A stretch of 41,664 bases of DNA from REEB509 sp049314555 (lineage in GTDB: Bacteria > Pseudomonadota > Alphaproteobacteria > Caulobacterales > Aquidulcibacteraceae): positions 1 to 41,664 of the forward strand of contig JBMOEW010000024.1 in the NCBI GenBank assembly GCA_049314555.1, written 5' to 3'. A model generated the notes under the pieces. The model had not been told where the DNA came from. It searched no databases and saw nothing but the letters and a program-made list of their open reading frames with translations. Of this stretch, positions 7,334-16,723 are shown piece by piece (position 1 is the first letter of the stretch; every line of letters begins with the position of its first letter). Position numbers and translations under genes: made by a program.

Positions 7334-8632
7334 GTGCGCATCACATTTCGCTCCACCAATGCCAAAGCAGCCTGGCAGTCTTTACAGGCTCTTGCGGCGG
7401 CAAGTACGCCAGTGTCTGCGCTCGTTGGTGCCAGCGTTGCCCCGGAGGCCGAGGATATTGCCATCCTCGATGCCGGGCCAGAGCGCGTGGCAGAAGCGCG
7501 CCTCCTTGCCCAATCCCTTCGCTCGCAGGACCATCCCCCGGTGATGGTGCTGGCGGCGGCACCATTGGCCTTCCCGCCGCCGACAGGGTTTGGCGACGGA
7601 GGCGGACTGTTTGATGGCTGGCTGCCTTTGGACAACTCGCCCGTGGCGCTTGGGCGGCAAGTGGACCGGGCTAAGCGACTTGCGTCTGCGCGCTACGAGT
7701 TGTCGTCTCGCCGCCGGACGGCGGAGCGCCTGCGCATTGCCACGCCGGCCGCTGGTCCTGCGCGCAAGCTCAAGGTGATTTATATCGGCGCTCCACAGCC
7801 GTTCTTCCTTTCCCTCGAGCGCTGGACGCATGCTCATGACGGCGTTTTGACCGCCGCGTTCACATCGTTTTCCGGCTTTGATCACTTGCATGACGAGGCC
7901 TACGATGCGGCCGTCCTAAATGCGCAAGAGGATCCCCAAACTGCCCTTACGATATGCGGTGCTTTGCGTCGTAACGCTGGCCTTCATCACTTGCCTACGT
8001 TTGTGATCACTGCGCCTGGGGATGAGGCCACAAAGGCTTTGGCGTTCGAGCGCGGCGCATCGGTGGTGTCTTCCGGCGAGGATCCTATTTCGCTGAATTG
8101 GCTGTTTGAGGCCATTCGCGTGGAGCGCGCGCGGGCAGCCGTTGAACGCGGGCTGTTTGCCCTACGCGATCAAATGGGCGAGCCGCGTGCCGGCCTGTTC
8201 AGGCCGAACGCGTTCCTGACGCACCTTGATACGCTGTGTGCCGACCACGCTGATGGGTCCCGCGCATTGTCGCTGGTTGCTTTGCAAATGCTGCCTTTGG
8301 CGGCCAATGCGCCCTTGGATACCGGGGATTGGGCGCTCGCTGTTACAGAGGCCGCAAGCCTTGTGGGGCGGCTTATTCGTGCGTCCGATTGTGCGACTTT
8401 GATCGACGACACCATCGTGCTTGCCCTGACCTGCACCAACCACGCGGGGGCATGCAAAACCGTCGATCGGATCGTGGCGGTTACGGATTGCACCAGTTTT
8501 GCTGGTGCCGATGCGGCTGCGGGCGGTTTTGTCATCGCGCACAGCGTGATACAGCAGGATCCAGGCGAGGCTGCCGGGGCTTTGCTGGAACGCCTATTGA
8601 GCCCGTTCACTGTCAGGTCCTTACGCGCATGA
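7334..8632 (+). CDS. Degenerate PleD/PopA-like protein: two receiver-like domains and a GGDEF pseudo-enzyme with intact I-site
   Basis: A 432-residue cytoplasmic protein in three parts. Residues 1-120 are receiver-like, with a possible phospho-acceptor Asp46 (IAILDAG). Residues about 145-280 are a second receiver-like domain in which the acceptor position is Asn196 (AAVLNAQ). Residues about 290-428 look like a GGDEF domain: RASD at 349-352 matches the RxxD inhibitory-site motif and sits five residues before the GGDEF position, as in PleD, but the active-site motif is replaced by DDTIV (358-362). It should therefore bind c-di-GMP but not make it. Caulobacter PopA, a PleD paralogue that helps deliver CtrA to ClpXP, has the same design. 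Orthology to PopA is inference. The start is GTG with AAGGGGA upstream. It overlaps the next gene by ATGA. Confidence 0.65.
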   Translation: MRITFRSTNAKAAWQSLQALAAASTPVSALVGASVAPEAEDIAILDAGPERVAEARLLAQSLRSQDHPPVMVLAAAPLAFPPPTGFGDGGGLFDGWLPLDNSPVALGRQVDRAKRLASARYELSSRRRTAERLRIATPAAGPARKLKVIYIGAPQPFFLSLERWTHAHDGVLTAAFTSFSGFDHLHDEAYDAAVLNAQEDPQTALTICGALRRNAGLHHLPTFVITAPGDEATKALAFERGASVVSSGEDPISLNWLFEAIRVERARAAVERGLFALRDQMGEPRAGLFRPNAFLTHLDTLCADHADGSRALSLVALQMLPLAANAPLDTGDWALAVTEAASLVGRLIRASDCATLIDDTIVLALTCTNHAGACKTVDRIVAVTDCTSFAGADAAAGGFVIAHSVIQQDPGEAAGALLERLLSPFTVRSLRA

Positions 8633-9300
8633 GTTCTGATCGTCCGCTTGTTTCTATAGATTTTTTCGCAGATCTGACTTGCCCTTGGTGCTACGTCGCC
8701 TGGGGGGCCATGAAAAAGGCCGCAACCGAAAGCCCCGCTGTCACTTGCAATATGCGGTGGCGCGCCTTCCTGCTTTATCCGCAGATGCCAACCGGGGGCA
8801 TTGGTCGCGCTGAATTTTATAGCAAAGCGAACGGCTTTGATCCAGAACAGCTGGCGCTTGTGCGCCCTGCCCTGCAGGAGGCCGCCGCTGAAGCTCAGGT
8901 GACACTCAACCTGGATGCGCCACACCACCTTCCTTCAACGTTGGATGCGCATCGGCTTATCCATTGGGCTGCCGCCGCTGGCGAGGGCGAAGCGGCAATC
9001 GATGCCCTCTTTGAAGCTTATTGGATTCACGGCCAAGACATCGGTGACCAAGCCATTCTTGCAACCCTTGCAAAGCAAATTGGCTTTGACCCGGCTCAGG
9101 CTAAGGCCCTGTTTGAGACAATTGCGGATATTGACGTGATTCAAGATCAGCATCGCGCCGCGATGCAGGTGGGACTGAAGGGCGTGCCGGCGGCGGTTTT
9201 CAACAACAAAGCCATCTTGATGGGTGCAGAATCTTCCCAAGCCTACGCCAAAGCCATCGCCGATTTCGCTGAGGCTCTGGCTGCGCCTCCGATGTTTTGA
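8629..9300 (+). CDS. DsbA family oxidoreductase, FrnE-like
   Basis: A 223-residue thioredoxin-fold protein of the FrnE/2-hydroxychromene-2-carboxylate isomerase group. The redox motif CPWC is at 18-21 (Cys18 and Cys21) and the cis-proline loop is GVPAAVF near 186-192. There is no signal peptide, so it is cytoplasmic. FrnE-type proteins act as disulfide oxidoreductases or isomerases in stress response. I place the start at 8629, where ATGA overlaps the stop of the PopA-like gene, because this puts CPWC at the normal distance from the N-terminus. Any longer reading would lie in the wrong frame of the upstream gene. It converges on mfd with 9 bases between stops. Confidence 0.88.
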   Translation: MSSDRPLVSIDFFADLTCPWCYVAWGAMKKAATESPAVTCNMRWRAFLLYPQMPTGGIGRAEFYSKANGFDPEQLALVRPALQEAAAEAQVTLNLDAPHHLPSTLDAHRLIHWAAAAGEGEAAIDALFEAYWIHGQDIGDQAILATLAKQIGFDPAQAKALFETIADIDVIQDQHRAAMQVGLKGVPAAVFNNKAILMGAESSQAYAKAIADFAEALAAPPMF

Positions 9301-9309
9301 GCATCTGGC

Positions 9310-12300
9310 TTAGGCGGCTTTTCGGGCAGCAATTCCTGCGACCTGCTCTAGCAGGCCCTTTAGGGCCTTGAGGCGCACCGGCGGCGTCGCCCATTCGCCT
9401 GGGGCAACGAGTTTGCCATCTGGGCGCATTTTGAGGTCCAGCGGCCGACTTTGAACAAATCGTACCAACGCCGCAGGGTCGGGGAAGCCTGCTTCGCGGA
9501 ATGTCATGACCGCACCCTTCGGGCCCGCATCAAGTTTTGCGATCTGGGCCTCGCGGCAAAGCGCCTTCAGGCCGGCGACGGCCAACAACTGGTTGGCCTC
9601 TAAGGGCATTGGCCCAAACCGATCAATCATTTCTGCGGCGAAGGCCTCGCGTTCCGCTTCGCTTTTGAGATCGCCTAGGCGTCTGTATAGGGCGAGGCGC
9701 ACTGTGAGGTCCGGGACGTAATCCTCCGGGATCAAGACCGCGACGCCAACGTTGATAGAAGGACTCCACTCGCGCTCCTGTGCGGCATTTTCGTCGCCGT
9801 CGCGCATCGCCTGAACGGCCTCTTCCAGCATGGTTTGGTATAGCTCAACGCCCACTTCTTTGATGTGACCGGACTGTTCCTCACCGAGCAGATTGCCACC
9901 GCCGCGCATGTCCAAATCGTGGCTTGCCAGGGTAAAGCCCGCGCCCAGGCTATCAAGGGACGCCAGAACCCGGAGCCGCTTTTCTGCGCCGACCGTCAGC
10001 TGCTGATCGGGTGGCGTTGTCAGGTAGGCTGAGGCACGCACTTTCGAGCGCCCTACCCGCCCGCGCAATTGATAGAGTTGGGAGAGGCCAAACATATCGG
10101 CGCGGTGCACAAGCAACGTATTTGCCCGGGGGATATCGAGGCCCGATTCAACGATGGTCGTAGACACCAACACGTCATATTGGCCATCGTAGAAGGCGGT
10201 CATGATGTCGTCGAGTTGGGTCGGCGGCATTTGTCCATGAGCGGTGACGAAGGTCGCTTCTGGGACACTCTCACGGAGGAACTTTGCGATGTCGTCGAGG
10301 TCGGCAATGCGTGGCGCGACGTAGAACGCTTGTCCGCCACGATACTTCTCCCGAAGGATCGCCTCGCGCAGTGCCACCGGATCTGATGGGGCCACGTAGG
10401 TCCGCACCGCCATGCGATCGACCGGGGGCGTGGCGATGACGGACAAGTCGCGGATCCCAGCGAGCGCCAGCTGAAGCGTCCTTGGGATCGGCGTTGCCGA
10501 CAGTGTTAGAACATGGACGTCTGCCCGAATTTCCTTGAGCCGTTCCTTGTGCTTCACGCCAAAGTGCTGCTCTTCATCGACGATCAGGAGCCCAAGGTCG
10601 CGAAATTCCACCTGCTTGGACAACAGGGCGTGGGTGCCAACCACGATCTCTACAGTCCCGTCAGCCAAGCCGGCGCGCGTGGCGGCTGCGTCCTTTGACG
10701 AAACGAGCCTGGACAGTTGTCGAACGCGGATCGGCAGGCCGCGGAACCGCTCTTCAAAGGTTTTTGTGTGTTGGCGACATAGAAGCGTTGTCGGCGTGAC
10801 GACAGCGACTTGGCGACCCGTGATGGCCATGAGGAAGGCGGCGCGCAGGGCCACTTCTGTTTTACCGAATCCGACATCGCCACAGATCAACCGATCCATC
10901 GGCGCGCCCTTTGCGAGATCAGCCATCACATCTTCAATGGCGTGGATCTGGTCATCTGTTTCCTCGTAGGGGAACCGGGCGCAAAACTCATCGTACAAGC
11001 CCTCCGGGGGAAGAACTTCTTCAGCGGTGCGCGCGGCTCTGGCAGCGGCAATCCGAATGAGTTCTTCGGCCATATCGCGCAGACGTTGTTTGGCCCGTGC
11101 TTTGCGGCCTTGCCAGGCTGCACCGCCCAAACGGTCCAGTTGCGCGGTAGCGTCTTCTGCGCCGTAGCGCGAGATCAGTTCAATGTTTTCAACCGGCAAA
11201 TAGAGCTTGTCATTGCTGGCGTAAGTTAAGTCCAAACAGTCGTGGGGCGCGCCGGAAACCTCCAGCGCCTTGAGGCCCTCGTAGCGGCCGATCCCATGGT
11301 CCTGGTGGACGATGAGGTCCCCCGGAGCCAAAGCGGCGGCTTCAGCGATCAAGCTCGCCGCTTTGCGCTTGGAACGCGGGCGCGCCAGTCGGTCGCCTAG
11401 TATGTCTTGTTCGGAGATCACGGCCAGGGTGTCACCCTCAAAGCCGTGCTCGAAGGGCAAAACAGCAATGCTGGGGCGCTGCTGGGGCCGTGACAATGCG
11501 GCGGCCCAACTCTCGACCTTGGCGAGATCTTTGACGCCGTGATCCATCAGCACGGTGCTTAGTCGCTCGGCGCTGCCTTCGGACCAAGTGGCGATGATCA
11601 CCCGCTTGCCTGCGGCGGTCAGCGCTTCGATGTGGGCGCGCACCTGATCGAAAAGGTTTCGGTCTGGGTTCTGGCGTTCCTCAATGAAGGACTTGCCGAC
11701 CCGAGCACCGATCGACACTGCTTCAACGCCCGGCTCGGTCTGGAACGCGTTGAAACGGCGGACTGGGCGGTTTTGCAAAGCTGCGTTCAACGCCGCGACG
11801 TCGAGGTAAAGCGCTTGTGGCGGCGGCGCGCGAAATGCGCCAACGCCTCGAACGGTGGGGGCGGTACGGCGCGACTCGTAGTGATCGGCGGCGGTGGCGT
11901 ATCGCTCTGCGACTGCGGTTTCGGTGAGCGCATCCATACCAATCAGGGCCTGGGGGCCGATGTAGTCGAACACCGTTTCAAGGGTGTCGTAAAAGTACGG
12001 CAGCAGCGCTTCAACGCCATGGCGACGAATGCGGGCGCTGACAGCATCATACATCGTGTCGGCACCGGCGGCACCGTGGGCTGCGACGAACCGTTTGCGA
12101 AAGCTCGTGACCGCTTCCTGATCCATCAGGACCTCGGAAACTGGCGTCAGCGTGGCCGCAGGCAATTGGCGTGTCGTGCGCTGGGTTTCGGGGTCAAAAG
12201 CGCGGATCGACTCCAGCTGATCGCCGAAAAAGTCAAAGCGCACGGGCTCGGCCGCGCCAGGTGGAAATACATCCGTAACGCCGCCACGCACCGCGAAGTC

Positions 12301-12810
12301 TCCGGGAGCACGCACCGTCGACGCCCGAACATAACCGTTGACGTCTAGGTAGGCTTCCAGCGCGTCGAGCGCGACCACCGATCCTACCCGCGCGGCAAAG
12401 GCTGCCCGTGTCAGACGTTCGCCGGGGGGAACGCGTTGCGCGACGCCCGAGGCGGTCCCTACAACCAGAAGTGCCCCGCCAGATTCCGCTTCCAAAGCCA
12501 AGCGCGTCAGGGCAGCACAGCGCTGCGCTGCGATGCTTGCTGTGGGCGAAATGCGATCGTAGGGCAAAGTGTCCCAGGCCAGCAGACGCAGTGTTGGGAG
12601 CTCTGGTTCAAAGAAGCGCGTCGCCGCTTCAAACGCTGCCGCGCGCGATTCGTCACGCGCGACGAACAACCCGACGCCACCGCGCTTGACGAGGGCTTGT
12701 GCAAACACGCCAGCATCCAGACCTTCCGGGGTCGATGCCGCACCTAGCGGCCCTGGCGCTTGCGCAAGGGCTGCGATTAAGGGCTCAGGTGCTGTCCAAC
12801 GGGCCGTCAC
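9310..12810 (-). CDS. mfd: Transcription-repair coupling factor Mfd
   Basis: A large SF2 DNA translocase that removes RNA polymerase stalled at DNA damage and recruits UvrA. In order it has the UvrB-like N-terminal modules, the RNA-polymerase-interacting domain (YASNDKLYLPVENIELISR), and the RecG-like motor. Walker A GDVGFGKT lies near residues 644-651, DEEQHFG near 744-750, and the TRG-like LRGRVGRS segment follows. The C-terminal TRCF domain is present. I choose GTG at 12810 as start: it forms a GTGA overlap with the sdhE stop and has GGAG 10 bases upstream, giving 1166 residues. The ATG at 12849 would add 13 residues, has no Shine-Dalgarno and would overlap sdhE by 43 bases. Confidence 0.97.
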   Translation of the reverse strand: MTARWTAPEPLIAALAQAPGPLGAASTPEGLDAGVFAQALVKRGGVGLFVARDESRAAAFEAATRFFEPELPTLRLLAWDTLPYDRISPTASIAAQRCAALTRLALEAESGGALLVVGTASGVAQRVPPGERLTRAAFAARVGSVVALDALEAYLDVNGYVRASTVRAPGDFAVRGGVTDVFPPGAAEPVRFDFFGDQLESIRAFDPETQRTTRQLPAATLTPVSEVLMDQEAVTSFRKRFVAAHGAAGADTMYDAVSARIRRHGVEALLPYFYDTLETVFDYIGPQALIGMDALTETAVAERYATAADHYESRRTAPTVRGVGAFRAPPPQALYLDVAALNAALQNRPVRRFNAFQTEPGVEAVSIGARVGKSFIEERQNPDRNLFDQVRAHIEALTAAGKRVIIATWSEGSAERLSTVLMDHGVKDLAKVESWAAALSRPQQRPSIAVLPFEHGFEGDTLAVISEQDILGDRLARPRSKRKAASLIAEAAALAPGDLIVHQDHGIGRYEGLKALEVSGAPHDCLDLTYASNDKLYLPVENIELISRYGAEDATAQLDRLGGAAWQGRKARAKQRLRDMAEELIRIAAARAARTAEEVLPPEGLYDEFCARFPYEETDDQIHAIEDVMADLAKGAPMDRLICGDVGFGKTEVALRAAFLMAITGRQVAVVTPTTLLCRQHTKTFEERFRGLPIRVRQLSRLVSSKDAAATRAGLADGTVEIVVGTHALLSKQVEFRDLGLLIVDEEQHFGVKHKERLKEIRADVHVLTLSATPIPRTLQLALAGIRDLSVIATPPVDRMAVRTYVAPSDPVALREAILREKYRGGQAFYVAPRIADLDDIAKFLRESVPEATFVTAHGQMPPTQLDDIMTAFYDGQYDVLVSTTIVESGLDIPRANTLLVHRADMFGLSQLYQLRGRVGRSKVRASAYLTTPPDQQLTVGAEKRLRVLASLDSLGAGFTLASHDLDMRGGGNLLGEEQSGHIKEVGVELYQTMLEEAVQAMRDGDENAAQEREWSPSINVGVAVLIPEDYVPDLTVRLALYRRLGDLKSEAEREAFAAEMIDRFGPMPLEANQLLAVAGLKALCREAQIAKLDAGPKGAVMTFREAGFPDPAALVRFVQSRPLDLKMRPDGKLVAPGEWATPPVRLKALKGLLEQVAGIAARKAA

Positions 12811-13085
12811 GGCACCTGTTCTCCGGCTTGATCGGTTTTGTGAAGGCAATGCGCGCGGATAAGCGCCAATGTTGCTGTTTCGAACTCGATCGGGGCCTGC
12901 CCCGTTTGGATGATCCAGGCGTAAACATCTTGATCGTTTTCGCCCAAGAGCGCCTCGAAGGCATCAAGACCATCATTATCGAGTTCGGTGATATGGGTGT
13001 CGGCGAAGGTGCCGAGAATCAGGTCAAGCTCGCGGAACCCGCGCCGCCAAGCACGGAACTTCAATTTCTTGCGCCGGTCGTCCAT
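12807..13085 (-). CDS. sdhE: FAD assembly factor SdhE
   Basis: A 92-residue small acidic helical protein of the SdhE/Sdh5 (YgfY) family, which helps attach FAD covalently to the succinate dehydrogenase flavoprotein SdhA. The diagnostic RGxxELD region is present as RRGFRELDLILG (residues 14-25), where the Arg-Gly pair contacts the flavoprotein. Length is typical. It lies just upstream of mfd with a 4-base overlap and is divergent from recG, with 58 bases between the starts. The recG-sdhE-mfd grouping is common in alphaproteobacteria, although the functions are unrelated. Confidence 0.93.
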   Translation of the reverse strand: MDDRRKKLKFRAWRRGFRELDLILGTFADTHITELDNDGLDAFEALLGENDQDVYAWIIQTGQAPIEFETATLALIRAHCLHKTDQAGEQVP

Positions 13086-13143
13086 GCTGCCTCGCCTGGT
13101 TCGGGGCTGGCGCTATAAACCAAATGACAGAGCCTGTCAGCGT

Positions 13144-15249
13144 ATGGATACGCCCAAAGATCATTCAGCCCCCCGCCCGCTTGAGGCTCTGCTTAAACCG
13201 CCGCCACCGCTGCGCGGTGCGCGCAAGGATACGGCCGAGCTGATTGCAAAAGTGGCTGGCGGGCCGTGGGTGCGTGACATCGCCCTGCTTGCTCCAACGG
13301 GTGCCATTGATCGCCGCCGGCGCGTGGCGATAGTTGATGCGCCAGAGGGCGAGATTTCTACGATCGAAGCTGAAGTCGATGCCCATGTCCCCGCCTTCAA
13401 CTCCAAAACGCCTTACCGCGTGCGCTTGAGAGACGAGACGGGTTTTTTGTCGATTGTGTACTTCAGGCCAAACAAGGAAATGTTGGAACGGCTTTGGCCT
13501 GTCGGGCAAACGCGCCTTGTGAGCGGCAAGGTCGAAATCTATCAGGGGGAGCGACAGATGACGCACCCTGATCACGTCGTTGACCCAACGCGCGGGGAAG
13601 CGCCGCCTTCGGTTGAGCCAGTCTATCCGCTCACCGCTGGCTTACCTGGACGCACGCTTGCCCGCGCGGTCAAACAATCGGTGTTGGCGTTGCCTGATCT
13701 GCCGGAGTGGCTTGATCCGGCGAGTGTTTCACATTGGGGGTGGATGCAAACTGCTGATGCGCTGCGACGATTGCACACGCCGGAAGACCCTGGCGATGTT
13801 CTGGCGAGTGGGCCGATCCGAACGCGGTTGGCCTATGATGAGTTATTCGCTCGGCAGGTGGCGTTGCGGCTGCGGAGGGCCCGAAGACGGCAATTGGCGG
13901 GGCGTTCGATCGTTGGCGATGGGCACTTTACCGGCCCATTGTTGACCTCGCTGCCCTATGAGCCAACGGGAGCCCAGGCGCGTGCGGCCCGCGAAATCGA
14001 TCGCGACATGGCAAACCCAACACCGATGCAACGGCTGCTGCAGGGAGATGTTGGCTCTGGCAAGACATTGGTTGCAGCGCTTGCCATGGCCCGTGCGGCT
14101 GAAGCAGGCGTTCAGAGCGCGCTGATGGCACCCACTGACATCCTGGCTCGTCAGCATGGTGCGACGCTTGTGCCCCTGCTGGAAGCGGCCGGGGTGAAGA
14201 TCGCGGTCTTGACCGGACGAGACAAGGGAAAGGACCGAAAGGCGCTGCTCGAGGGTCTCGCAAACGGCAACATTCAGGCCGTTGTGGGAACCCACGCGCT
14301 CTTTCAAAGCCAGGTGGCGTTTTGCGACTTGGGGCTAATTGTCATTGATGAGCAGCATCGGTTTGGCGTGTCCGATCGTGCGCGCCTCATTGAAAAAGGC
14401 ATACAGCCACATGTTCTTGTGATGAGCGCCACGCCGATACCGCGAACGATTGCTCTGGCCGTGCACGGCGACATGGACCTGTCGATCCTCGATGAGAAGC
14501 CGCCTGGTCGAAAGCCAGTGCGCACGGTGACTTTGCCGATGTCGCGGTTGGACGACGTCATGGAAGCAATCGCTCGGGCCATGAGTAAGGGCGAGCGTGC
14601 TTACTGGGTGTGTCCGTTGATTGCGGAGAGTGAGGCGGTGGACTTGGCCGCTGTAGAAGACCGGTACGAAATCCTGCGCGCGCAATTTGGTGCCGCGGTT
14701 GAAGTCCTGCATGGACGGATGGCGGGGCCCACACGTGAAGCCGCGATGGACAGGTTCAAGTCTGGCGAAGCTTCTATTCTTGTGGCCACGACCGTGATCG
14801 AGGTTGGTGTGAACGTGCCAGAGGCCACCATAATGGTGATTGAGCACGCGGAGCGTTTTGGCCTCGCACAACTCCATCAGCTGCGCGGGCGAATTGGCCG
14901 CGGCGACCAGCCCGGTGCCTGTTTGCTGCTTTGGAAGCCCCCCTTGAGTGAGAATGCGAAAACGCGGTTGGACGCGTTGCGCCGCTCCGATGATGGGTTC
15001 GCGATCGCTGAGATCGACTACAAAATGCGCGGGGCCGGCGACGTATTGGGCGTGCGCCAAAGTGGCTTGCCTGCCTTCCGCATGGTCGACCCGGACATTC
15101 ACGCAGGATTGCTTGCGCAGGCCGACCAAGAGGCGCGCATCCTGGTTGACCGTGACCCTCAGTTGCTATCAGAGCGGGGTGCGGCTGCGCGACTGGCCCT
15201 GCGTTTGTTTGGGTGTGATGAGGGTAGTTTGGAGGCCCAGGCCGGTTGA
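13144..15249 (+). CDS. recG: ATP-dependent DNA helicase RecG
   Basis: A 701-residue helicase that remodels stalled replication forks and Holliday junctions. The N-terminal wedge/OB domain includes YRVRLRDETGFLSIVYF. The SF2 motor has Walker A GDVGSGKT near 301-308, DEQHRFG near 402-408, SATPIPRT, and motif VI QLRGRIGRG. The ATG at 13144 gives the normal family length. The frame stays open further upstream to 12988, but that stretch overlaps sdhE on the opposite strand and has no family features. It is the first plus-strand gene after sdhE; the APH-type gene follows after a 32-base gap. Confidence 0.95.
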   Translation: MDTPKDHSAPRPLEALLKPPPPLRGARKDTAELIAKVAGGPWVRDIALLAPTGAIDRRRRVAIVDAPEGEISTIEAEVDAHVPAFNSKTPYRVRLRDETGFLSIVYFRPNKEMLERLWPVGQTRLVSGKVEIYQGERQMTHPDHVVDPTRGEAPPSVEPVYPLTAGLPGRTLARAVKQSVLALPDLPEWLDPASVSHWGWMQTADALRRLHTPEDPGDVLASGPIRTRLAYDELFARQVALRLRRARRRQLAGRSIVGDGHFTGPLLTSLPYEPTGAQARAAREIDRDMANPTPMQRLLQGDVGSGKTLVAALAMARAAEAGVQSALMAPTDILARQHGATLVPLLEAAGVKIAVLTGRDKGKDRKALLEGLANGNIQAVVGTHALFQSQVAFCDLGLIVIDEQHRFGVSDRARLIEKGIQPHVLVMSATPIPRTIALAVHGDMDLSILDEKPPGRKPVRTVTLPMSRLDDVMEAIARAMSKGERAYWVCPLIAESEAVDLAAVEDRYEILRAQFGAAVEVLHGRMAGPTREAAMDRFKSGEASILVATTVIEVGVNVPEATIMVIEHAERFGLAQLHQLRGRIGRGDQPGACLLLWKPPLSENAKTRLDALRRSDDGFAIAEIDYKMRGAGDVLGVRQSGLPAFRMVDPDIHAGLLAQADQEARILVDRDPQLLSERGAAARLALRLFGCDEGSLEAQAG

Positions 15250-15281
15250 CGCTGCTAGGTTGCGTCAGGCACGCTAGCCTT

Positions 15282-16271
15282 ATGAATGCTGAATTCCATG
15301 CCGTCCTTGCAGGGCTGTCGCGGTTGGCTGAACGGCTCGGATGGGAGGTACCCACCAAGCTTGTACGTTTATCTGGAGGGGCCAGCCAGGAGACATGGGC
15401 CTTTGATTGCGGCGACAACGCCTGTGTTTTGAGGCGTGCGCCCGGGGGCGTACCAATCCACACCTCTACTCAAGGGATCGGGCTTGCAACGGAAGCGGCC
15501 GTTATAGCAGCCGCCTTTCAGCAGGGTGCGCCAGCCCCCCAAGTGCTCGCAACCTTGCTTCCTGAGGATGGGTTGGGTCTAGGCTACGTTATGGCTCGGT
15601 TCGCTGGAGAAGCATTGGCGCGCCGGATCCAGCGGGATGAAGCCTTTGCATCCGCTCGCACCCGATTTGCGCATGACGCGGGTCAAGCGCTGGCGCGCAT
15701 TCATGCGACCCCGATTGATTGCCTGCCACCGCTCCCTACCGCCCTCGCCCATCACCAGCTTGATTTGTATGAAGAGACTTTTCGGGATTACGGGGCGGTT
15801 CGCCCGATCTTTGAGTTGGGGTTCGCAACACTGCGCCGGGGTGTGCCCAAACGCGAGCGTCTGAGCCTTATCCACGGCGACTTTCGCTTGGGAAACCTCA
15901 TGATCGGGCATGAGGGATTAAGTGCGGTTTTGGATTGGGAACTCGCGCATTTGGGGGACCCGGCGGAGGATTTGGGGTGGATGTGCACCCCTTCCTGGCG
16001 TTTTGGTGCCATCGCGAATCCCGTTGGCGGGATCGGTACAATCTGTGACCTGTTGGCAGGCTATCGGTCTGGCGGCGGAGACCCAGCGATTAGCGAAAGC
16101 GACGTTCGCTTTTGGGCCACGATGGGTGCCCTTAAGTGGGGGGTCATGTGCTTGACGATGGCCAATGTGTTTAAGACCGGCGCGGATCCCAGCGTTGAGC
16201 GCGCGGCAATCGGACGACGAGCAAGCGAAACCGAACTCGACCTGATTTTGATGTTGCAAGGCAAACTCTAG
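15282..16271 (+). CDS. Phosphotransferase family protein (APH/ACAD10-like kinase)
   Basis: A 329-residue protein with the aminoglycoside phosphotransferase/choline kinase fold. Brenner's motif HGDFRLGNLM is at 198-207, with catalytic Asp200 and Asn205, and the metal-binding DWE at 218-220. A nucleotide-binding strand with LSGGASQETW lies at 30-39. This subfamily is usually found beside acyl-CoA dehydrogenases and is related to the kinase domain of ACAD10/11, which phosphorylates 4-hydroxyacyl-CoA. That makes hydroxyacyl-CoA kinase the best guess rather than antibiotic resistance. It is followed 12 bases later by its usual DUF6285 partner. An in-frame TTG at 15246 is a weaker start choice because it overlaps recG. 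Confidence 0.87.
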   Translation: MNAEFHAVLAGLSRLAERLGWEVPTKLVRLSGGASQETWAFDCGDNACVLRRAPGGVPIHTSTQGIGLATEAAVIAAAFQQGAPAPQVLATLLPEDGLGLGYVMARFAGEALARRIQRDEAFASARTRFAHDAGQALARIHATPIDCLPPLPTALAHHQLDLYEETFRDYGAVRPIFELGFATLRRGVPKRERLSLIHGDFRLGNLMIGHEGLSAVLDWELAHLGDPAEDLGWMCTPSWRFGAIANPVGGIGTICDLLAGYRSGGGDPAISESDVRFWATMGALKWGVMCLTMANVFKTGADPSVERAAIGRRASETELDLILMLQGKL

Positions 16272-16283
16272 GGACACCGTTGT

Positions 16284-16709
16284 ATGTATGAGAACCCGTC
16301 CACGGAGGCGATGCTCGGTGCTGTTTCGACGTTCCTGCGCGGCACCTGCTTGCCGGCACTTGAAGGTCGTGACGCTTTTCTTGCGCGGGTAGCGGCGAAT
16401 GTCGTCGATATCGCACGGCGGGAGCTGTTGCTTGGGCCAGAGGCGCTAAAGACTGAACATGTGTTACTCAGTGATTTAGTGGGTGAGAGGGACGCTTCCC
16501 TCGACCAGTTGCGACTTTCTATGGCGGTTGGGCTGCGCTCAGGGGCCTTTGATGTGTCTACGCCGGGGCTTTTGGCTGCATTTGAGCGCATTGCTGCAGA
16601 CCGTGTTCGAATCGAACAACCCACCTACGCAAGTCTGAACCGCACGACCGCCACTGAACCGACACAAAGCGTGGACGTGGCGCCACAGGATGACGCTAAG
16701 CCATTCTAA
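16284..16709 (+). CDS. DUF6285 domain protein
   Basis: A 141-residue, mostly helical cytoplasmic protein. The core (EAMLGAVSTFLRG, ALEGRDAFLARVAANVVDI, ARRELLLGPEAL) matches DUF6285, a family of unknown function almost always found next to an APH-type phosphotransferase, as here. The last 30 residues are low-complexity and polar. The 12-base gap to the kinase gene implies one transcript. No catalytic motif can be named. A helper or regulatory subunit of the kinase is plausible inference. The acyl-CoA dehydrogenase that often completes this cluster is absent from the window. Confidence 0.82.
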   Translation: MYENPSTEAMLGAVSTFLRGTCLPALEGRDAFLARVAANVVDIARRELLLGPEALKTEHVLLSDLVGERDASLDQLRLSMAVGLRSGAFDVSTPGLLAAFERIAADRVRIEQPTYASLNRTTATEPTQSVDVAPQDDAKPF

Positions 16710-16723
16710 TTCTTACCCAAAGG

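Noticed and set aside
12988..13143. Upstream extension of recG
   Set aside because: It overlaps sdhE on the other strand and encodes basic sequence not seen in RecG; the ATG at 13144 gives normal length.
15282..16271. Antibiotic resistance by aminoglycoside phosphotransferase
   Set aside because: The fold is shared, but the sequence type and DUF6285 neighbour fit acyl-CoA metabolism, not drug modification.
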